A model generated the notes under the pieces. The model was not told the origin of the DNA. It did not search any database and saw only the letters and a program-made list of their open reading frames with translations. Shown here in pieces: positions 1-7,639 of a stretch of DNA of 64,000 nucleotides. Both the position numbers and the translations under genes were made by a program. The DNA comes from Archangium gephyra (GTDB taxonomy: Bacteria > Myxococcota > Myxococcia > Myxococcales > Myxococcaceae): assembly GCF_001027285.1 (NCBI RefSeq), contig NZ_CP011509.1:1558501-1622500 (forward strand), written 5' to 3'. How positions within the stretch are numbered: position 1 is the first letter of the stretch; each line of letters opens with the position of its first letter.

Positions 1-907
1 TCCGCCCGCCGAGCGCCGCGTCCACCTCCGCGTGCAGCGTGGCCTCGACCTCCGGGTGCCGGGCCAGCAGGTGGAACGTCCACGCCAGCGACGTCGCCGT
101 CGTCTCGTGGCCGGCCAGCAGCAGCGTCATCACCTCGTCGCGCAGCTGCGCGTCGTTGAAGGTGTCTCCGGTGTCCGCGTCGCTCGCGGCCATGAGCATG
201 CCGAGCAGATCCTCCGCCTGCGTCCCGGCCGCGCGGCGCTGGGCGATGAGGCCGCGCACCATCCCATCCAGCGTGTCCACCGCCTGGCGGAAGGCGCGGT
301 TGCTCCGCGTGGGCAGCCGGTAGAGCCAGGGCAGGTAGGGCAGGGGGGAGATGATGCGCTCGTTGGTGACCTCGAGCGCGGTGGTGAAGGCCTTGCCCAT
401 GGTGGTGGTGTGGGGGGCCACGTCCACGCCGAAGAGGGCGCGCACCACCACGGTGAGGGTGAGCCGCATCAGCTCCTGGAACACCGGCAGCGGCGTGCCC
501 CCGTCCGCCGCGCGCTCCCAGGCGGGCAGCAGCTCGGCGACGGTGTCCGTCATGCGCGTGCCGAGCGCCGCCAGCCGCTCGCGGTGGAAGGCGGGCTGGG
601 CGAGCCGGCGCTGGCGCTTCCAGAAGTCCCCCTCGGCGGTGAGCAGGCCGTTGCCCACCAGGGGACGTGTCTTGTCGAAGACGGTGCCCTTCGTGTAGCG
701 GGCGCTCGCGTCGGCGAGCACGTGTTTGACGTGATCCGGGTGCGTGAGCTGCTCCACGTGGATGTAGCCCATGCGGTAGCGCACCACGTCCCCCAGCCGC
801 CGCTGGCTGTCGAGGTACAGGCCGAGCGGGTTGCTCGCGCGCTCGGGCAGGTGGCCCCAGAGCCAGTGGCCCGGGGGCATGGGAGGCAGCGGTGCGGAGG
901 GAGTCAT
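1..907 (-). CDS. Cytochrome P450, C-terminal part beyond window edge
   Basis: Heme-thiolate monooxygenase. About 302 N-terminal codons are visible before the gene runs off the left edge, so the heme-binding cysteine loop is not seen. The protein starts MTPSAPLPPMPPGHW and reads as a soluble bacterial P450: a proline-rich start, a C-helix WKRQRR motif, and an I-helix oxygen-binding motif AGHETTA near residue 268. No membrane anchor is visible. The substrate cannot be inferred. It is divergent from the LOG-family gene, with about 130 bp between them. The start at 907 is the first ATG of the frame; a second in-frame ATG nine codons on (MPPGHW) is also possible. Confidence 0.93.
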   Translation of the reverse strand, partial: MTPSAPLPPMPPGHWLWGHLPERASNPLGLYLDSQRRLGDVVRYRMGYIHVEQLTHPDHVKHVLADASARYTKGTVFDKTRPLVGNGLLTAEGDFWKRQRRLAQPAFHRERLAALGTRMTDTVAELLPAWERAADGGTPLPVFQELMRLTLTVVVRALFGVDVAPHTTTMGKAFTTALEVTNERIISPLPYLPWLYRLPTRSNRAFRQAVDTLDGMVRGLIAQRRAAGTQAEDLLGMLMAASDADTGDTFNDAQLRDEVMTLLLAGHETTATSLAWTFHLLARHPEVEATLHAEVDAALGGR

Positions 908-1038
908 GAGGGACGGGCCGTTTCGAGGAAGAGGCGGGATTGTGTCCGCCGTGGAGTGGTGGAACCAGCATCCACGGGGAGACTGACGAAGCCTGACGAG
1001 TCCCCTCTTCCCCTGGGAGAGGGCCAGGGAGCGAAGCC

Positions 1039-1566
1039 ATGTATACCCGGCGTGAAGTCATCGGTGTCCTGGGCTCGGGGAAGGAGGAGCACCGGGCCTG
1101 GGTGGAGCCGCTCGCGCGGTGGATCGCCACGCGGGGCTTCCACCTGCTGACGGGGGCGGGAGGCGGGGTGATGGGCGCGGCGGCGGAGGCCTTCGTGGCG
1201 GTGGAGGGGCGTGCGGGACTGTCGCTCGGCATCGTGCCGGGGGCGGTGGTGGACGGCACGTGGCGGCCCAAGCCGGGCTACCCCCATGCGGCCGTGGAGC
1301 TGCCCATCCACACGCACCTGCCGTTGAGCGGAGAACAGGGCACGGAGCCGATGAGCCGCAACCACCTCAACGTGCTCACCGCGCGGGCGTTGGTGGCGCT
1401 GCCCGGAGGCGCGGGCACGGTGTCCGAGGCGGTGCTCGCGCTGCGCTACGGCAGGCCCCTCATCCTCTTCGGCCCGCGCGAGGCCTTCCATGCCTTCCCC
1501 GCGGAGCTGGAGCGCACGGAGTCGCTGGAGCGGGTGTGCGCCTTCCTGGCGGAGGCGGTGCGCTGA
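1039..1566 (+). CDS. LOG-family / TIGR00725-type nucleotide-binding protein
   Basis: A 175-aa Rossmann-like protein of the LOG (formerly 'lysine decarboxylase-like') superfamily. It has an N-terminal GVLGSGK strand-loop, a glycine-rich TGAGGGVMGA loop near residue 38, and the family signature PGGAGTVSEA near residue 121. True LOG enzymes are cytokinin-riboside phosphoribohydrolases. This shorter TIGR00725-like branch has no settled function and some members are annotated as molybdenum cofactor carriers. The ATG follows a purine-rich GGGAGAGGGCCAGGGAG stretch. It stands alone between a divergent P450 and a convergent protease. Confidence 0.85.
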   Translation: MYTRREVIGVLGSGKEEHRAWVEPLARWIATRGFHLLTGAGGGVMGAAAEAFVAVEGRAGLSLGIVPGAVVDGTWRPKPGYPHAAVELPIHTHLPLSGEQGTEPMSRNHLNVLTARALVALPGGAGTVSEAVLALRYGRPLILFGPREAFHAFPAELERTESLERVCAFLAEAVR

Positions 1567-1577
1567 CGGCCGGTGGG

Positions 1578-1627
1578 AAGAAAAAAAGCCCCCGGCACCG
1601 GGGAGTGAGGGTCCCGGTGCCAGGGGC
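1578..1627 (-). terminator. Rho-independent terminator of the S8 protease gene
   Basis: A long GC-rich hairpin has left arm 1588-1602 and right arm ending at 1627, with one mismatch. On the minus strand it is followed by a run of seven T (1587-1581, seen as A on plus). It lies 30 bases past the protease stop codon, where a minus-strand terminator is expected. Confidence 0.85.
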
Positions 1628-1656
1628 GGGTGGCGCGCTGGGAATGGGAGCGCGCG

Positions 1657-3573
1657 CTACTGCGTCACGGGGACGAGCGTGTCCACCTGGGCGGTGCCCG
1701 TGTAGCTGGTGGGCGTGTTGAGGAAGCCCTTGAGCTGCACGCGCCAGGTGCCCGCGGCCGGGCGGGGAATGGACACCGACTCACCGGTGGAGGTGCCGTT
1801 GGCGCTGCTGGCCACCAGGTTGCCGCTCGGGTCGTAGACGAAGAGGTCCAGGTCGAGCGCCGGGTTGCCCCAGTCCGTGGTGATGCGCAGGGCGTTGGCG
1901 CCGGCGGGCACCGCCAGGTTGTGCGTGTGCGAGGCCTCCACCAGGGTGACGTCCAGCACCGGCAGCTTCACCGTCAGGCCCACGTTGCCGCTCCAGCCCG
2001 GCAGGGCCGTGGTGACGGTGGTGGTGCGGGTGCCGGCCGACTCGGTGGCCTTGCGCACGGCGGCGTAGGCATCCGCGTAGCCCGCGCCCGCCTCCCACAG
2101 CGCCAGCTGCCGCGTGGTGCCGGTGGTGGCGTCCTGCACGAACATGGGCTTCGCTGTGGAGGTGATGGCCGCCAGCACGCCGTCCAGGTTGAGCGCCGGG
2201 TTGACCTCCAGCATCAGCGCGATCAGGCCGCTCAGGTGCGGGGTGGCCATGGAGGTGCCGTCGATCGCCGCGTAGAAGGGCTCCGGGTGCAGGCCGTCCA
2301 GGCCCAGGTATGGCTGCGCGATGGTGGCCGTGGTGGCGCGCGCCGCGACGATGGCCACGCCCGGCAGGGTGATGTCCGGGTGGTGGAGCGCGTCGCCCGG
2401 GATGCCGCGGCTGGAGAAGCTGGCCAGCTCGCCCGGCAGGCCCGGGGTGATGAGCGGGTTGGTGGCCGTGCTCGTGTCCTTGGCCGCGCCCGCCGCCACC
2501 GAGATGACACACGGCGAGGCGCTGTACGGGTTGAGCGTGTCCGCCCCGGGGCCGTCGTTGCCCGCCGCGAAGGCCACCACCACGCCCTCGTCATAGGCGC
2601 GCTTGGAGGCGATGCTCACCGGATCGAACGGAGCGAAGTGGCTGCCGCTGCTGCCCCACGAGTTGGAGATGACGCGGAGGTTGTAGGTCTCGCGGAGGTC
2701 CGGATCCATCAGGAAGTCGAAGCCCTCCAGCGAGTAGAGGATGCTGATGGCCTCGCCCGTGCCCACGGCGATGAGGTTGGCGCCTGGGGCCACGCCCTTG
2801 TACTTGCCGCCGGACTTCGCGCCGGAGCCGCCGATGGTGCTGGCCACGTGCGTGCCATGGCCGCTGGTGAGGTCGCTGTTGGGCACGTCGAGGTAGAGCG
2901 CGCCGCCCACGCCCGCCTCGACGATGGGGGCCACCACCTTCACGTTCTTCACCAGGTTGGGGAAGTCGCCGTGCGTGCCGTCCACGCCCGAGTCGATGAT
3001 GCCCACGCCCACGCCCGCGCCCGTGGTGTTGTAGGCCGTGCGCGCGGTGTCCGCGCCGATGTAGGCCACGCTCTGGTCCAGGAAGTAGTGCAGCGGCCGG
3101 TCCTGGTAGATGGAGAGCAGGCCGAGCGGCTGCAGCACGGTGCGCAGCGTGCCCATGAGCACGGGGGTGACGGGCACCTTGAGCGCCACCATGGGCAGCG
3201 CCTTGAACGCGCCCAGGTTGTCCCCCAGCGACAGGCCCAGCGTGCTCTGCAGCAGATCCACCGCGGGCGCCACCGCCTCCTGCGTGTTGAAGGAGAGGAT
3301 GAGCGTCTTCACCAGTCCGTCCGCCGCCAGCGACGGGTCCACCACCGCCTGGGTGAGCGCCGCCTGCGCCTGCGGGCTGGAGTAGAGCGCGGTGCAGGCG
3401 CTCGGGGCCGTGGTGGTGGGCTCCACCACGGGCTTCTTGTTGCCACCCTGGAGCGCGCGGCCCGCCTTCGCGAGGGGCTCCCGCGCGTTCCCGGCCTCCG
3501 GCGCGGAGGCGCCGCAACCGGCGAGGAAGGCGGTGGTGGTGAGGGTGAGGCCCAGCGTCTTGAAGGATTTCAT
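1657..3573 (-). CDS. Subtilisin-like (S8) serine protease, secreted lipoprotein
   Basis: A 638-aa exported protease. The start at MKSFKTLGLT is preferred over the ATG 27 bases upstream because it gives a clean lipoprotein signal with lipobox LAGC. The catalytic triad is intact: Asp194 in IIDSGVDGTHGD, His242 in GHGTHVAS, Ser441 in GTSMATPHLSG. The first roughly 150 residues form an inhibitor-like prodomain. The C-terminal 100 residues (ALDLDLFVYDPSG, GTWRVQL) resemble a bacterial pre-peptidase C-terminal (PPC) beta domain. A strong terminator follows the gene. A role in degrading prey or matrix protein at the surface is inference from the lipid anchor. Confidence 0.95.
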   Translation of the reverse strand: MKSFKTLGLTLTTTAFLAGCGASAPEAGNAREPLAKAGRALQGGNKKPVVEPTTTAPSACTALYSSPQAQAALTQAVVDPSLAADGLVKTLILSFNTQEAVAPAVDLLQSTLGLSLGDNLGAFKALPMVALKVPVTPVLMGTLRTVLQPLGLLSIYQDRPLHYFLDQSVAYIGADTARTAYNTTGAGVGVGIIDSGVDGTHGDFPNLVKNVKVVAPIVEAGVGGALYLDVPNSDLTSGHGTHVASTIGGSGAKSGGKYKGVAPGANLIAVGTGEAISILYSLEGFDFLMDPDLRETYNLRVISNSWGSSGSHFAPFDPVSIASKRAYDEGVVVAFAAGNDGPGADTLNPYSASPCVISVAAGAAKDTSTATNPLITPGLPGELASFSSRGIPGDALHHPDITLPGVAIVAARATTATIAQPYLGLDGLHPEPFYAAIDGTSMATPHLSGLIALMLEVNPALNLDGVLAAITSTAKPMFVQDATTGTTRQLALWEAGAGYADAYAAVRKATESAGTRTTTVTTALPGWSGNVGLTVKLPVLDVTLVEASHTHNLAVPAGANALRITTDWGNPALDLDLFVYDPSGNLVASSANGTSTGESVSIPRPAAGTWRVQLKGFLNTPTSYTGTAQVDTLVPVTQ

Positions 3574-3672
3574 GCGTGCTCCCAGGAGAAGACGGGGCAC
3601 CCGCGGCCGAGGACCACGGGCGCTCTATTCCGTGTTGCGGCGGGAGTTCCGGTTTGGATCCGGGCGCGAAAT

Positions 3673-4227
3673 TTATTTTCCGGGTGTCGCGCCGGTCCGG
3701 TCCTGGAGCGGGGGGCGATAGCGGGCCGTCGTCACGCTGCCGCCGAGGTCGACGGTGATGACCGGCTCGGCGATGTCCCCCTCGGGGAGGGCGGCGGCGA
3801 GCCCTGGCTGCGGGAGGACGAGAAGCCTGCCCTCCTCGAGGGTCAGGACGTGGCCCTCCCGGGTCACCGGCGTGCTCGACAGGTGGAGCGTGATGGAGGT
3901 GGCCTCCACGAGCGTGTCCGGGTTCTCGAACATCGGCGCGGAGACATGCACGGGGCGGGCGGGAACACTCACGCCCTCGCTGGAGCACGTCCAGGATGTC
4001 CCCTCGCTCCGGGGCGGCGGGGAGGCCTCTTCCCCCGGCGCGACGAAGACGACGCGGGCGGGAGTGGCCACGGGGCTCGAGTCCGCCTGGCTCAACAGGT
4101 AGGCGCAGGGCGGTTCGGCGGGGGTGAGGCTCCAGACCAGCAGTCCCGCGAGCGGCACACCACAGAACAGTGGCAGCCACTGGCGGAAGGTCGCTCGCTG
4201 CTTCTCACTCGGACCGGAAGGGCGCAC
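3673..4227 (-). CDS. Hypothetical membrane-anchored protein
   Basis: A 184-aa protein that I do not recognise. It has a short cytoplasmic start, one hydrophobic segment near residues 16-32 (WLPLFCGVPLAGLLVWSL), then an extracytoplasmic part with no known motif. The start is GTG, 46 bases downstream of the Ig-like lipoprotein stop on the same strand. It may be the last gene of the caspase operon, though spacing is wider than among the other members. Two cysteines in the exported part could form a disulfide. Confidence 0.6.
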   Translation of the reverse strand: MRPSGPSEKQRATFRQWLPLFCGVPLAGLLVWSLTPAEPPCAYLLSQADSSPVATPARVVFVAPGEEASPPPRSEGTSWTCSSEGVSVPARPVHVSAPMFENPDTLVEATSITLHLSSTPVTREGHVLTLEEGRLLVLPQPGLAAALPEGDIAEPVITVDLGGSVTTARYRPPLQDRTGATPGK

Positions 4228-4272
4228 CTGTCCAGGTATTGAGGCCAGGACAGCGGATTGGATCTCCCGCGC

Positions 4273-5361
4273 TCAATACACCGTCAGCCGCACGGTGAGC
4301 GTCGAGGGCGAGGGGGGCAACAGGCCTCCGGCCGTGGCGGTGACGTTGAATTCGTACAGTCCCGCCTGGGTGGGCGTGCCGGAGAGGACGCCCGTTTCGG
4401 CATTCAAGGCGAGGCCCGGCGGCAGGGTGGCGCTCACCCGCTTCCAGGTCCAGGTGACGGAGGTGGGGGTGCTCTGGAGGGAATGGGTATACGCCGAGCC
4501 CACGCGTGCATCCGGGAGGGCGCTGCTCTTGATGCAGACCTCGGAGCCCGAGCAGGCGATGGAGGTGAGCTGGAGGCGGCGCACTCGGCTCTGCGGAGGC
4601 TCGTCGGAGTCGGTGACGCGGACCTCGAAGGGCGGAGTGCCCGTGCCCGCGTAGGCCGCGCCGTCGAGCTTGCCGTTGCCACGCAGGACGATGCCCGGGG
4701 GCAGGGCGCCACTGGAGAGCTCGAAGGTGTAGGGCGGCTTGCCTCCGGTGGCGGAGAGCGTCTCCACGTAGTCCTTGCCGCTCTCGAAGTACGCGAGGAC
4801 GTCCGGCCCGGCCAGGTGCAGCACGGGCCGGATGCGCACGGAGAATTGTTGGCTGGAGCGCTGGGGCTCGGCGCCCTGGTCCACCACCTCGACGGTGAAG
4901 CTGGAGTCGCCAGCGGTGAGCGGCTTGCCGGAGAGCTCCCCGCGCTGGGTGTCGAAGGACAGGCCCGGGGGCAGCTCGCCCGTGGTGGAGAAGGTGTACG
5001 GAGGCGTCCCGCCGTTGACCTGGAAGCGGTGGAAGTAGCTCACCGTCTCCGTGCCGGGCCCGGGGCCGTCCGGTATGAGCACGAGCTGCGCCGGGCCCGC
5101 GTCGGGGTCGCCGCCATCCGCGCCCGTGCCTCCGTCCGTGCCCATGCCCGAGGGCTCCTCGCCGGTGCAGGGCCCACGCTCGCCGCAGTCCGGGAGGCAG
5201 ACGCCCTCGGCGGCCAGGCACGTCCAGCCCGAGGCACAGGCCCCCTGCGCATCACACGCGGGGAAGCGGGAGAGGTTGGGTTGGAAGGTGCAGGCCCCCC
5301 CGGTGCAGGTCACCACTCCGAGGAGCACGGCCAGTCCCAGCCACGTCAGCCCCTGTCTCAT
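4273..5361 (-). CDS. Lipoprotein with tandem putative-Ig (He_PIG) domains
   Basis: A 362-aa exported lipoprotein. The N-terminus has a hydrophobic signal ending near VTCTGGAC. A short cysteine-rich segment follows (CDAQGACASGWTC, CLPDCGERGPC), typical of myxobacterial surface proteins, then a DGGTGADGGDPDAG linker. After that come three cadherin/Ig-like repeats recognised by GGTPPYTF...LPPGLSFD...GELSGKP, GGKPPYTF...LPPGIVL and LPPGLALNAETGVLSGTP. Such domains usually bind carbohydrate or protein at the surface. Its start overlaps the upstream stop as ATGA, so it is translationally coupled to the 251-aa gene before it. Confidence 0.87.
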   Translation of the reverse strand: MRQGLTWLGLAVLLGVVTCTGGACTFQPNLSRFPACDAQGACASGWTCLAAEGVCLPDCGERGPCTGEEPSGMGTDGGTGADGGDPDAGPAQLVLIPDGPGPGTETVSYFHRFQVNGGTPPYTFSTTGELPPGLSFDTQRGELSGKPLTAGDSSFTVEVVDQGAEPQRSSQQFSVRIRPVLHLAGPDVLAYFESGKDYVETLSATGGKPPYTFELSSGALPPGIVLRGNGKLDGAAYAGTGTPPFEVRVTDSDEPPQSRVRRLQLTSIACSGSEVCIKSSALPDARVGSAYTHSLQSTPTSVTWTWKRVSATLPPGLALNAETGVLSGTPTQAGLYEFNVTATAGGLLPPSPSTLTVRLTVY

Positions 5362-6113
5362 GGCAGCTCCCAGACGAAGAAGACGGCTCCCCCCGCCCCC
5401 AGCAGCGCGCCCGTCCCCATCAGCACGTTGGCCGTGCGCGCCTGCCGCTGGCCCTCCCGCAGGCGCCCGGTGAAGCAGGTGCGGAAGGCCTCGCCCTCGC
5501 CCGAGCAGCCCGCGTTGCCCTGGGAGAGCACCGCCTCCGTGTTGCGCGCCGCCAGCCCGAAACCCACTCCGGCCGCGAGCGCCACGCCGCCCGCCGCCAG
5601 CAGCACCGTGGGCCACACCTTGCCCGGGCTCTTCACCGCGCTGGCGGACAGGCGCGTCTTCCACAGCGTCTGGAAGGCCTCCTGGGCTCGCGCCTCCTCC
5701 TGGCCGGGCGGCAGTCCCTCTCCGGAGAGCTCGACGAGGGCGTGGGACTCGAGGCCCTCGCGGTCCACCAGCGAGAGCGCCACGCTGCGCCCTCCGCCCA
5801 CGCCGAGCGCGACGCCGCGCACCAGCCGCTGCGCGCCGAGCGCCTTCGCCTGCGCCCCCCGGCACGCCGCGTCCCCACAGCCGGGGAGCCGTCCACCCTG
5901 GGCTCGCACCTTGGCCACCGTGTCCGCGCGCGGCTCCAGGCACACGCCGGAGGTGCGCTCCGCCGCCCGGCGCACGGCGTCCTCCACCTGCCGGGCCTCG
6001 GCCGTGGACAGCGCCACCGGTTGCAAGGGGAGGAGCACCCACCGCTCGCCGCTCCTGCACGGGGCTGGGGCCTGCGCCAGCGACAGCGCCAGCGCGAAGG
6101 AGAGGAGACTCAT
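5358..6113 (-). CDS. Exported protein with C-terminal membrane helices, caspase-operon partner
   Basis: A 251-aa protein with signal peptide MSLLSFALALSLAQA. A globular domain of about 140 residues follows (ERWVLLPLQPVALSTAEARQVEDAVRRA), with a disulfide-rich CGDAACRG motif. It resembles the periplasmic CsgG/TolB-N-like domains common in myxobacteria, but this is a weak match by eye. Two hydrophobic segments near residues 178-200 and 226-248 probably anchor it. It is coupled by ATGA overlaps to both the caspase-like gene upstream and the Ig-like lipoprotein downstream, so the three products should be made together. Confidence 0.75.
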   Translation of the reverse strand: MSLLSFALALSLAQAPAPCRSGERWVLLPLQPVALSTAEARQVEDAVRRAAERTSGVCLEPRADTVAKVRAQGGRLPGCGDAACRGAQAKALGAQRLVRGVALGVGGGRSVALSLVDREGLESHALVELSGEGLPPGQEEARAQEAFQTLWKTRLSASAVKSPGKVWPTVLLAAGGVALAAGVGFGLAARNTEAVLSQGNAGCSGEGEAFRTCFTGRLREGQRQARTANVLMGTGALLGAGGAVFFVWELP

Positions 6114-7372
6114 GGCGAGAGGTCGGGCTGTTGCTCGGGCGCCACGGGCGTCTGCCCGAGGCTGGCCATGTACCCGGTGTAGAAGCGCGGGCCGAAGGGC
6201 ACGGAGAAGAGCCTGTCCCGCAGGGCGTCGTCCATCGCCCCCCGCGAGGCCAGGGCGTTGTCGCGCCACGAGAGGCCGGAGCCATCCACCACCGCGCCCG
6301 CGCGGGCGAAGCGGAAGGCGGCCTCGCGCCCCGCGCCTCGCAGGAAGTAGCCCTGCGAGGGAGGCAGTCCCAGCACCACCGAGCGCTCGCGCTCCTTGTG
6401 GAGCTCGGCCACCCGCAGGCCGCGCGCGTCCTCCACCCACAGCCGGCCCTCCAGGCCCGCCGGCAGCAGGAGGAAGCCCAGGCGCGCCTTGTCCCCCAGG
6501 TCCACCAGCGCCGCCGCCCGGTCGAGCGCGGGCGGTTGGATGGACACCTCGAGCCGGCCGCGCACGTCCTCCACGCCCTGGTTGGCGGCGGCGACGAAGG
6601 CGCTCAGCTCCGAGTACTCCACCCGCCCGTCCGCGTTGACATCCGCGGCGCCGGAGAGCGCGGAGAGCACCTGGTGGCTGAAGACGCCCGAGCGGATGGC
6701 GCTCCACTCGTGGCTCTCCTGCTCGCGGGTGGTGGAGAGCACGGCGCCCACGTTGGGGTAGCGCGTCAGCTCGCGCGTGGCGAGCAGTCCCTTCACCGCC
6801 TGCACCTGGGCGGGCGCCACCGGCAGCGCGCCGCGCGAGTTGACGAAGAAGTACGAGTCACACGCGTCCACGATGAGGTGGACGAAGGAGGCGGTGCTGG
6901 AGGCGATGACCTGGGAGTAGAGGTCCGTGCGGGTGAAGGGCCCGTCCAGCAGGCTCACCGAGCCCTCACCGGCGGGCCCGCGCTTGCCGTGGCCGGTGAA
7001 GACGAAATACAGCACGGGCGAGTCGCCCCGGGCCTTGTCCTCGGCCATGCGCGCGTTGAGCTGGCGGAGCGCCTCCTTGAGGGCGGCCCGGGTGGGCGGG
7101 CGCGTGCGGGCGGCGAGCCCCGGGTGGAGCGCCTGCGTGTCCGCGTCCAGCACGGAGAGGAACACCGTCTCCTGGGTGCGCGAGGAGAACAGCTCGAAGT
7201 AGCGCGCGCCGTCGTCATCGGCGTAGCGCAGGGGCGCCTGCTTGGGTTCGGTGCCGGTGTTGTTGGCGATGATGAGCGCGTAGGCGACCCGTGCGGGAGC
7301 GGCGCTCGCGGCGGAGCCAGCGAGGAGCGCGAGCCACAGCAGGGCTGCCGGAGCGCATCGGAGCGGTCGCAT
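6110..7372 (-). CDS. Secreted caspase-family (C14) protein with EF-hand-like motif
   Basis: A 420-aa protein starting MRPLRCAPAALLW with a Sec signal peptide cut after about residue 24. The caspase-like p20 fold is recognised by the dyad His128 in FTGHGKRG and Cys171 in VDACDSYFF, so catalysis is plausible. An EF-hand-type calcium loop, DVNADGRVEYSE, follows near residue 236. The C-terminal 150 residues form an unassigned beta-rich domain. Most bacterial metacaspase-like proteins are cytoplasmic, so the signal peptide makes this one unusual. It is first in an operon whose three genes overlap by ATGA. Confidence 0.9.
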   Translation of the reverse strand: MRPLRCAPAALLWLALLAGSAASAAPARVAYALIIANNTGTEPKQAPLRYADDDGARYFELFSSRTQETVFLSVLDADTQALHPGLAARTRPPTRAALKEALRQLNARMAEDKARGDSPVLYFVFTGHGKRGPAGEGSVSLLDGPFTRTDLYSQVIASSTASFVHLIVDACDSYFFVNSRGALPVAPAQVQAVKGLLATRELTRYPNVGAVLSTTREQESHEWSAIRSGVFSHQVLSALSGAADVNADGRVEYSELSAFVAAANQGVEDVRGRLEVSIQPPALDRAAALVDLGDKARLGFLLLPAGLEGRLWVEDARGLRVAELHKERERSVVLGLPPSQGYFLRGAGREAAFRFARAGAVVDGSGLSWRDNALASRGAMDDALRDRLFSVPFGPRFYTGYMASLGQTPVAPEQQPDLSP

Positions 7373-7639
7373 GCGCGGGGGGTCTCCGGGGGGGACAACG
7401 AGGGCGCTCAAGGTGCCACGGTTGCGTGTGGGGAATCCACCCGCCCCCTGGCGGGGCTCGGACCCGACAGGGGGTGTGTTGCTCAGACGACCCTGGACGT
7501 GCGGTCGGATGACCTGGGCGGGTGTGGCGGAATCGGGTCCATTCCACCCCATTTCCGCACTGCATGGGCACGGATGCGCTATGGCTTTCAAACCGTCTCT
7601 GCCGCGGCCGCATGGCTGCTCTCCTCGGAGCGTTCGGAC

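Noticed and set aside
1630-4242. Long plus-strand frame opposite the S8 protease
   Set aside because: Arg/Gly/His-rich antisense artefact of high GC; it crosses the protease terminator and has no motif.
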